A stretch of DNA of 64,000 nucleotides from Bacteroidales bacterium (lineage in GTDB: Bacteria > Bacteroidota > Bacteroidia > Bacteroidales > UBA1715). The position numbers were made by a program, and so were the translations under genes. The stretch is from NCBI GenBank assembly GCA_017552705.1, contig JAFZOY010000045.1, positions 1-64,000 of the forward strand. Direction: 5' to 3'. The notes under the pieces were generated by a model. That model was not told where the DNA came from. It did not search any database and worked only from the letters and a program-made list of their open reading frames with translations. Positions 56,818 to 64,000 of the stretch are shown here, piece after piece (the first letter of the stretch is position 1; every line of letters starts with the position of its first letter).

Positions 56818-59250
56818 ATGAATCGAATTAGTCGCACAGCTTCTGTTTTATTGATTTTATTGTCTGTTTCTGTATTGTCGTTCGCACAAGGAAAGAAACA
56901 GTATTACGAGGCGTATATAGCATTAGGAGACACATGTTTTGCACATGCCAATTATTTCGGAGCTCATCAGGCTTACGAGAAAGCGTTGGCGTATGTAAAT
57001 AATCCTAACATTGCATTCAAATGCGCTGAAGCGTGTCGTGGCTATCAAAATTATCCTGATGCCGAGAAATATTATCGGATTGCTATTTCCGAAGATTCGG
57101 TTACGTTCCACTTGGCAAATTATTGGTTTGCGGAAATGCTGAAATTGCAGGGGAAATATGATTCTGCGAAGGTGCAGTATGAAATCCACTGCAAAATGAA
57201 TAAAACGAAAAATGACTATTACACCAAAAAAGCAAAAGATGAAATCACTGTCTTGGAAAAGAAAATTGCCAAGGTCGGTGAATCTGTCGGACTTGAGGTG
57301 AAACGTATCCCTGACCTCGATGTAAACTCGATGTATGCGGAATATGCGCCATGTCAGTACAATGATTCGTTGTTTTTCTTTGCTGGTGTCCGTCCGTTGG
57401 ATTCAAAATTGGCTGATACATCGTTCATCTTTGCTAACTATTTGACGAAAGTGATGCAGGCTACACGTCACAGTGATTCCACTTGGTCGGATGTGAAAGT
57501 TGTAAAGTCGTTGGATGATCCAGATGCACACGTAAACAACCTTTCGTTCACAAAGGATGGAAGAAAAGCATATTTCAGCAAATGCGTTGGGTATGATTGT
57601 GCAATCTATTCCGCTGATTTCAATCCTGAAACAGTTGTGTTCTCGAATATCACAAAATTACCGGCTCCGATAAATATGTCGCAGTCAAGCAACACAACTC
57701 CGCAAATTGCATATACCCCGGAAGGAGATTATTTGTTTTTTGCATCGAACAGAAAAGGTTCCAAAGGTGGCTACGATATTTGGTATTCAAAAATGGAGTC
57801 GGATGGAAGCTGGGGTTCGGTTGAGAACTGTAGTAAAAACGTAAACACTATTGGTGACGAAGTAACTCCGTTCTTCGATTCACGTGACTCATTGCTTTAT
57901 TTCAGTAGTGAATGGCATACGAGCTTGGGTGGCTTTGATATTTTTACTTCGAAAGGTGATTTGAAAAGTGGAAGATGGTCGCCAGCGGTGAATATTGGAA
58001 CACCGATAAACTCGTCATACAACGATTTGTACTATGCATATTCACGCGATACGTTGCGTGCATATTGGTGTTCGAACCGCGAGGAATCTGTTAAATTGAT
58101 TGGAAAAGCATTTAGTAACGATATTTACTCACACTCGTTGGTGCGTCGTTCCATTGCGCGTATCACCGACTTGATTCCAATCACATTGTATTTCGATAAC
58201 GATTACCCTGATCCACGTTCAAAAGACTCTGTGACTGATAAGGTGTACGAGCATTTGTACTACGATTTTATGGCGAAAAAAGACGAGTATATCAAGGAAT
58301 ATACGAAATATTCTCCGTCGGAACGCTATAAATACGATGTCCGCACTGTGGAAACATTCTTTAATGATTTGCAGGAAGAATATGAGAAATTGGCTCTCTT
58401 TGCTGAGTTGATGGATGTGATTCTGCACGATGGACAGGATATTGTGGTCGCATTTAAGGGATATGCGAGTCCGGTAGGAAATTTGGCATACAACGAAATC
58501 GTGGCAAAAAAACGTATTTCTTGTATTCAAAACTATTTTATGTCGTTCAAGGATGGTTCGTTGAATCAATTCCTGCATAATGAGCCTAAATCGGGTAAAG
58601 GTAGTTTGAAATACATCTATGAACCAATTGGTGTTGTAAAGGCGGAAAACACGTTCTATACGAGTTCGGGTGAACAAGTCAGTGCGATTTCCGACCGCCG
58701 TCAGAAATGGATGTCGGTATATAGTCCCGCAGCTGCATATCAACGTAAAATAGAAATTATCGCGGTTGATATAGAATACGAAGATGAATTGTTTGAGGAA
58801 ATCAAACATGAAATTTCTACACAAAAGAAAATGGTTGATGAAGTTGAAGGAACTTCGTTATACAAGCCAGGAGAAGAACCTGCGGAAATGCATGCTGCGC
58901 CAAGTTCAAACACTGGAGGCTCTTCTGCCATAATCTTCATTGACGAAGATGATGATGAAGTTGAATCTCAGCCTGCTGCCAAACCATCGAGTATTCAACC
59001 GAAACCACAGTCAAGCGTGCAACCGAAACCTGCGGCAAAACCGCAGAATACGCCTGCACCTAAGACTACGAAACCAGCTGCCAAACCATCACCAGTGATA
59101 GAAATGGCTCCAATGGATTTCGATGAAGATGAAGACGAATATCCGCAAACAAAAACGCAAACTGCTCCTGTAGAGGAAGCTGCACCAGTATATTATCAAG
59201 AACAAGAAATGAAGAAATATGATGGGGAGGAAATATTCAAGGCAAAATAA
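56818..59250 (+). CDS. PorE-like T9SS protein (TPR, PD40 propeller, OmpA-like)
   Basis: Exported protein of 810 residues. The signal peptide (1-23) is followed by TPR-like repeats (about 30-150) and a WD40/PD40 propeller (about 165-430; SKGGYDIWYSKM and SLGGFDIFTSKG repeats). An OmpA-like domain near 455-660 (ITLYFDNDYPDP, VAFKGYASPVGNLAYNEIVAKKR) should bind peptidoglycan. The last ~140 residues are Pro/Lys/Ala-rich and disordered. This order matches PorE of Porphyromonas except for the long tail. It sits between a PorP-like gene and a C25 peptidase gene in one probable operon. Confidence 0.87.
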   Translation: MNRISRTASVLLILLSVSVLSFAQGKKQYYEAYIALGDTCFAHANYFGAHQAYEKALAYVNNPNIAFKCAEACRGYQNYPDAEKYYRIAISEDSVTFHLANYWFAEMLKLQGKYDSAKVQYEIHCKMNKTKNDYYTKKAKDEITVLEKKIAKVGESVGLEVKRIPDLDVNSMYAEYAPCQYNDSLFFFAGVRPLDSKLADTSFIFANYLTKVMQATRHSDSTWSDVKVVKSLDDPDAHVNNLSFTKDGRKAYFSKCVGYDCAIYSADFNPETVVFSNITKLPAPINMSQSSNTTPQIAYTPEGDYLFFASNRKGSKGGYDIWYSKMESDGSWGSVENCSKNVNTIGDEVTPFFDSRDSLLYFSSEWHTSLGGFDIFTSKGDLKSGRWSPAVNIGTPINSSYNDLYYAYSRDTLRAYWCSNREESVKLIGKAFSNDIYSHSLVRRSIARITDLIPITLYFDNDYPDPRSKDSVTDKVYEHLYYDFMAKKDEYIKEYTKYSPSERYKYDVRTVETFFNDLQEEYEKLALFAELMDVILHDGQDIVVAFKGYASPVGNLAYNEIVAKKRISCIQNYFMSFKDGSLNQFLHNEPKSGKGSLKYIYEPIGVVKAENTFYTSSGEQVSAISDRRQKWMSVYSPAAAYQRKIEIIAVDIEYEDELFEEIKHEISTQKKMVDEVEGTSLYKPGEEPAEMHAAPSSNTGGSSAIIFIDEDDDEVESQPAAKPSSIQPKPQSSVQPKPAAKPQNTPAPKTTKPAAKPSPVIEMAPMDFDEDEDEYPQTKTQTAPVEEAAPVYYQEQEMKKYDGEEIFKAK

Positions 59251-59258
59251 TCTTTCCT

Positions 59259-62200
59259 ATGAAGCGCTTCATTGTTATATTAGTGCTCTTATGCAGTAGT
59301 ATTGTTTACGGACAGTACTCAAATTTATGGATTGATTATTCCCAAACCTATTATAAGATTCCTGTAACATCGGAAGGTGTGTATAGGGTTACGTATGCTG
59401 ATTTGATTGCAAATGGCATTTCAGTCGGTGATTTCGATCATAGAAATCTTCAGATAATTCATAACGGCGAGGTGCTTCCGCTGTTCGTTTCCGCACAAAG
59501 CGATGGAATATTCCGCGCTACGGATTATTTTGAGTTTTACGCGGAAAGCGGCAATACTGGCTGGCTCGATGCACAAGTATATTTCTCGGGAAAACCGTTC
59601 AATCCGCAATATAGTTTGTATAACGATACGGCGGCATATTTCCTAACATTTGCCAATACACTGACCAGTCCCCGTTATGATACGGTGAGGTCGGAGAATT
59701 TTTCAAAATATACGCCGCAACCGTACTGTTTGCGGACAGTACGTTCTAATTACACCTCGACTTTTAACACGACAAATTCTTCATCGTACATATTGCCGTC
59801 GGAAGGATGGACTGATGCGTATTTCGATATGGGGGAAAGCGTTTCGAAGGGACTTATAACAACAAATTATGCTGAAGTTGGTGTTGCCTCGGAAATTTCG
59901 TTCGGACTAGGTGGCTTTTCGCAAACGGAACATAATGTGATAGTTACCTTATCGTCGGATGATTCGTTTCGTTGGGACACGATTTATGATGATTATGAAG
60001 CAGTCCATAAAACAATACGGACAACAAAACCTTTGTCTGCTGTCACTACGTTGAAGTTCCAAAGTGTTGCCGATGATAAGTCTGCGGACAAAAACACAAT
60101 TTCGTATGTGCAGATTACATATCCTGCCACGTTCAATTGCAATAATCAACCTCGAATGGCATTTGATTTGCCTGAGATTCCGCAAGGAGATACCATTTTG
60201 TTAAAGTTCGAAAATCTTAATGCGGGCAGTTCCGCACCAATTTTGTATTGCCCGGAAATCCAGAAACGAATTCTTACAACGGCTCAAGACGGCATGTTTA
60301 TCGCTCTTGTTCCGAATTGTCATAAGCGACTACATTGTGTGCTGATTTCTCAGCAGGCGTTTTCGAGAGTTTCTGAGATTCAGTCTGTTGCATCTAACAA
60401 TAGCTCCGAATCAAAATTCTTTGATTTTTCGCAGTTGGAGCATCAGGGCGATTATATTATTATCACCAATAAAAAGCTGTGGCAACAGGCTTTATTGTAT
60501 AAACAGTATCGCCAATCAACAGGACAGACTGTGGTGTTGGTCGATATAGATGAATTGTACAACCAATTTGCGTACGGCGTTCGTACGCATCCCTATGCAA
60601 TTTCCTCGTTTATTGCCTACGCATTGAGAAATTGGTCGATTGTGCCAGAACATGTGTTCTTGATAGGCAAAGGATTCCATGTGTCTGATTTTCGGAACAA
60701 TGCGTCGCTTTACGATCGTTTGCTGGTTCCCACAATGGGAAATCCTGCCAGCGATTTGTTGTTTACAATGAATACCCACGGAAGTTCAATACGCACGAAT
60801 ATTGCGATAGGTCGTCTGTCTGCGGAAACGCCTGCGGAAGTGGCAATTTACCGCCAAAAGGTGATGGATTTCGAAGCACAGGAACCAAGTCCGTGGATGA
60901 AGAATGTGATTCACTTTGGAGGCGGAACCACAGCTGTTGAACAGACAACATTTCGCCGTTATTTGACGCAATATGCGCAGTCGCTGCGTGGTGAGTATTT
61001 TGGAGCGGATGTCCATTCGTTTTACAAACAAAGTTCCGATGTGTATGAAAGTACTGAGCCAGAGGCAATTCGAAAATATGTGAATGAAGGTACAGCCCTG
61101 ATAACCTTCTTTGGACATGCTTCGGGAAGCGGTTTTGACCAAAATATCGACCATCCGTCGATATTCGACAATCAAGGGCGTTATCCGCTTATATTGGCGA
61201 ATTCGTGTTATTCGGGTGATATTTTTGCCGACAACGACTACAATGTGAGCAAGATTTGGACATTTGCCGAGAATCGAGGCGCAATAGGGTTCTTGGCGAA
61301 TGTTGGAACTGGTGTCCCCAATTATTTGAATATTTTTTCATCTGCTTTCGTGCGTAATATTTCCTATTCAAATTATGGGAAATCGATTGGCTCGAGTGTT
61401 GCGAAAACAATGAATGACTTGTCGAACAAATCGTATGTGTATGCCGGATTGTATGAGGGAATAATTGGTTTTACTCTGCAAGGGGATCCCATTGTGAAAT
61501 TGCATTCTTTCGAAAAACCAGATTTGGCAGTTGATGAATCGTCGGTATTTTTCACTCCTACAATTCTTTCGACTGATATGGAAACTATGACTGTGAATTT
61601 TGTCGTGCGGAACAATGGACGCGCGTTTGCTTCTCAATATGTGTTGCGGGCAACATTTACATCGTCGGCGGGAGATGAATTTGTGCTCGAAAAAATGGTA
61701 AGCGGCGCATATTGCCGCGACACGCTCTCATACGAACTGTCAATGGATAATTTTACATCGGGAGATTATACGTTGAAATTGGAAGTCGATTCAGAGCAGG
61801 AAATAGAAGAGTTAAACGAAAGTAATAACGAAACAGAGATTTCGTTTTTCATCAGTACGCGCGAAATGTTGCCGATTTATCCTACAGATTGCGCTATAAT
61901 TCCTTCGAATACAGTGACTTTGTATATGTCGTCGGTTGATGCGCAGAATCCGCCAAAAGCTGTGATTGTGGAAATTGATACCGTTTGTACATACGATTCT
62001 CCATTGAAATTATCAACGACAATACAAACTGATGGCTCGTCGATAGTTTCGTGGACACCAAGTCTTACTCTCATTGATAACACAACATATTTTTGGCGTG
62101 TAACAACCTCTGATACATTGAAATGGAATGAATATTCGTTCACCTACGAGGATGGAAAATTAGGGTGGGGACAGATACATCGTCGTCAGTTTGTGGGAAA

Positions 62201-64000
62201 TACGTTACGGCATTTGTCGTACAATGACACTATAAAGAAATATTCTTTTTTGTCGCAACCTCACGAGATTTCGGTGAAGACGCGTGGAAATGCGGCTAAT
62301 AAAAAAGATTATTATGAATGTTTGTTTGCCATAGACGAGACAATGATGGAAAATACGGGCTTTCCTGAGAATTCGCCGGCATTGCATTTGATTGTGCTTG
62401 ATTCCGCAACGCTTGACCCGTGGTTGTCGAGCCGTGCGAATTATGGTCAGCGGAACTACCCTTCGGCAAACGGACGGGTGCGCTATTATATGGCGTTTAC
62501 GGCAAATAATGCAGCTGCTCAAAAAAATATGGCAACATTGTTATTGGATTCCATTCCCGATGGAAATTATATTTTGTGCTATAGTTATATAAATCCATAT
62601 TGCCAGTCATGGGATGAATCCTTGAAAAACGCTATGGATTCGTTGGGTTTTTCTGCGTATAAGGATGTTCCCGACGATTATCCGTATATTTTCTATATGC
62701 AAAAAGGCGACACAACCACTTGCGAGGAAATCGTGGGAGATTCCGCTCGGGCGTTGATTAATTTTAGAAAGGTTTTATATGCGAATTACACAGATGGGAA
62801 AATCTATTCTCCGAAAATTGGACCAGCATCGAATTTCCACAGCGTGGTATGGAATGCAAAGCAAAAAAGGCAGGATAAAGCCTATGTATTAGTTTCGATG
62901 GTGACGCAAACCGATCAGGAATATTCATTTATGTCGATTCAAGAACCAAGGGAAAGTGTGATTACATCAGTGATTCCAACCGACACATATCCGTATTTGC
63001 GCTTGACTTGCCACATGGAGGATGTGGAGCGTACGCCTATTGACATGCAGAGTTGGAAGGTGTATTACACACCGACGGCTGAATTGGCGGCATCGCCACG
63101 ATATGCTTTCTCGTTCTCGAACGATTCTGTACAGCAGGGCGAGGAGGCGAAAGTGGTCGTTTCTGCCCGAAATGTGGCTCCTGTTGATATGGATAGCATA
63201 GTGGTGTTGTATGAAATTAGAAATAGTTCCAATGAGTTGGTGTATGAACAATATAAAGTGATAGGTGATTGTAAATCAAACCAATACATTATTGATACCA
63301 ATGAATTCGACACGAAAACATTTGTAGGTGAATACACGTTGAAGGTTGAATTTAATCCAATAAATCCGGAAACGGGCGTATATTATCAAGAAGAATCTGT
63401 GCGTTTCAATAATGTGTTGTACCATACATTTTGTGTTGTGCAGGACAAAAGTGCGCCTATCGTTGATGTAACAATTGATGGACGGCATTTGCGGAATGGC
63501 GACAATGTGTCTGCTGCGCCTGAAATTCGGATACTACTGTTCGATGAAAATGAATATTTCCCGATTAGTTCCGACACAAGTTTGTTTACCATAACGCTTG
63601 TGAATGTGGAAACCAATGAGCAAATCCCGTGTTATTTCTCAGATAGTACGGTGTATCTACTTTTATCTGAATCGAGTGCGAATAAGTCGGTTGCAATATG
63701 TAAACCTACATTCGCTGAAGAAGGAGGGTATGAGTTACGTGTTCAGGTTCATGATGTTACGGGAAATTTATCGTCGTCGCAAGAATATACCATTCAATTT
63801 ACAGTTTCGTTCGACAATCGGGTGTCTGTTTTATACAATTATCCAAATCCGTGTTTGGATTACACAACATTCCGTTTTGTGTTGTCGGGAGCGGAAATTC
63901 CTTCGGAAGTGTATATAGAAATTGTAGATGATAAAGGACAAAAGAAGTTGCAGATACCAGTGAATTCGGTACATATTGGTACAAATGAAGTCCTTGTTTC
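59259..64000 (+). CDS. C25 (gingipain-type) peptidase, PorU2-like, 3' end missing
   Basis: Open frame from the ATG at 59259 to the window edge: 1580 codons without a stop. The signal peptide is MKRFIVILVLLCSSIVYG. The C25 domain (about 390-740) holds the catalytic pair: His620 in LITFFGHASGSGFD and Cys650 in ILANSCYSGD. Repeated beta domains follow, and the visible end has LYNYPNPCLDYTTFRF, typical of the FlgD-like C-terminal region of these proteins. The layout fits the putative second T9SS sortase (PorU2) rather than secreted gingipains. It starts eight bases after the PorE-like gene. PorU cleaves sorting domains and attaches cargo to lipid; this role here is inferred. Confidence 0.85.
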   Translation, partial: MKRFIVILVLLCSSIVYGQYSNLWIDYSQTYYKIPVTSEGVYRVTYADLIANGISVGDFDHRNLQIIHNGEVLPLFVSAQSDGIFRATDYFEFYAESGNTGWLDAQVYFSGKPFNPQYSLYNDTAAYFLTFANTLTSPRYDTVRSENFSKYTPQPYCLRTVRSNYTSTFNTTNSSSYILPSEGWTDAYFDMGESVSKGLITTNYAEVGVASEISFGLGGFSQTEHNVIVTLSSDDSFRWDTIYDDYEAVHKTIRTTKPLSAVTTLKFQSVADDKSADKNTISYVQITYPATFNCNNQPRMAFDLPEIPQGDTILLKFENLNAGSSAPILYCPEIQKRILTTAQDGMFIALVPNCHKRLHCVLISQQAFSRVSEIQSVASNNSSESKFFDFSQLEHQGDYIIITNKKLWQQALLYKQYRQSTGQTVVLVDIDELYNQFAYGVRTHPYAISSFIAYALRNWSIVPEHVFLIGKGFHVSDFRNNASLYDRLLVPTMGNPASDLLFTMNTHGSSIRTNIAIGRLSAETPAEVAIYRQKVMDFEAQEPSPWMKNVIHFGGGTTAVEQTTFRRYLTQYAQSLRGEYFGADVHSFYKQSSDVYESTEPEAIRKYVNEGTALITFFGHASGSGFDQNIDHPSIFDNQGRYPLILANSCYSGDIFADNDYNVSKIWTFAENRGAIGFLANVGTGVPNYLNIFSSAFVRNISYSNYGKSIGSSVAKTMNDLSNKSYVYAGLYEGIIGFTLQGDPIVKLHSFEKPDLAVDESSVFFTPTILSTDMETMTVNFVVRNNGRAFASQYVLRATFTSSAGDEFVLEKMVSGAYCRDTLSYELSMDNFTSGDYTLKLEVDSEQEIEELNESNNETEISFFISTREMLPIYPTDCAIIPSNTVTLYMSSVDAQNPPKAVIVEIDTVCTYDSPLKLSTTIQTDGSSIVSWTPSLTLIDNTTYFWRVTTSDTLKWNEYSFTYEDGKLGWGQIHRRQFVGNTLRHLSYNDTIKKYSFLSQPHEISVKTRGNAANKKDYYECLFAIDETMMENTGFPENSPALHLIVLDSATLDPWLSSRANYGQRNYPSANGRVRYYMAFTANNAAAQKNMATLLLDSIPDGNYILCYSYINPYCQSWDESLKNAMDSLGFSAYKDVPDDYPYIFYMQKGDTTTCEEIVGDSARALINFRKVLYANYTDGKIYSPKIGPASNFHSVVWNAKQKRQDKAYVLVSMVTQTDQEYSFMSIQEPRESVITSVIPTDTYPYLRLTCHMEDVERTPIDMQSWKVYYTPTAELAASPRYAFSFSNDSVQQGEEAKVVVSARNVAPVDMDSIVVLYEIRNSSNELVYEQYKVIGDCKSNQYIIDTNEFDTKTFVGEYTLKVEFNPINPETGVYYQEESVRFNNVLYHTFCVVQDKSAPIVDVTIDGRHLRNGDNVSAAPEIRILLFDENEYFPISSDTSLFTITLVNVETNEQIPCYFSDSTVYLLLSESSANKSVAICKPTFAEEGGYELRVQVHDVTGNLSSSQEYTIQFTVSFDNRVSVLYNYPNPCLDYTTFRFVLSGAEIPSEVYIEIVDDKGQKKLQIPVNSVHIGTNEVLV

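Overview
The window looks like chromosomal DNA from an anaerobic member of the Bacteroidetes, most likely the order Bacteroidales. Four signs support this. Many genes have a TAnnTTTG -7 element, often with a TTTG-like -33 element about 20 bases upstream. Several genes encode type IX secretion (T9SS) parts or T9SS cargo with C-terminal sorting domains. There are several short lipoprotein signals. The housekeeping proteins (fused aspartokinase-homoserine dehydrogenase, ~680-residue MetG with a C-terminal tRNA-binding domain, TamB next to TsaD) fit the group. Genus and habitat cannot be fixed; a giant GH8 enzyme and a GH43 enzyme suggest plant-polysaccharide use.

Layout. 1-142: 3' end of a 5S rRNA gene and its terminator. 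266-7722: thrA, hisS, recO and an RsmF-like methyltransferase (the last two on the minus strand), then a secreted VWA protein. 7755-18586: a lipoprotein with a Big_5-like N-terminus, a DUF2185 protein, a four-helix membrane protein, a beta-propeller lipoprotein coupled to a CotH/lamin-tail T9SS protein, and an acyl-CoA synthetase. 18613-21757: a minus-strand set of acid phosphatase, CPBP protease and GH43 enzyme.

21827-34079 is a minus-strand defence island of ten genes, in transcription order: hsdM, Fic, hsdS, SIR2, HerA, KTSC, XRE, ImmA/IrrE, PIN, hsdR. It is a type I restriction-modification operon with two inserted modules: SIR2-HerA (plus a KTSC protein) and an XRE/metallopeptidase/PIN cassette. 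Three observations show that the island was assembled in steps: an 11-codon copy of the hsdR start just after the KTSC gene, a palindromic element carried in frame inside hsdM, and an out-of-frame 11-bp tandem repeat inside the Fic gene.

34161-42060: a small exported protein, a small lipoprotein, a SiaC-like protein and a SiaB-SiaC fusion, then tsaD divergent from tamB. 42061-42574 has no gene and holds hairpins and short tandem repeats. 42575-52606 is one 3343-residue T9SS-exported GH8 enzyme. 52704-55701: an S66 LD-carboxypeptidase divergent from metG. 55768 to the window end: PorP/SprF, a PorE-like protein and a C25 gingipain-type peptidase cut off by the edge, probably one T9SS operon.

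The best candidate for an undescribed system is the composite restriction-SIR2-HerA-PIN island. The SiaB-SiaC fusion is second.
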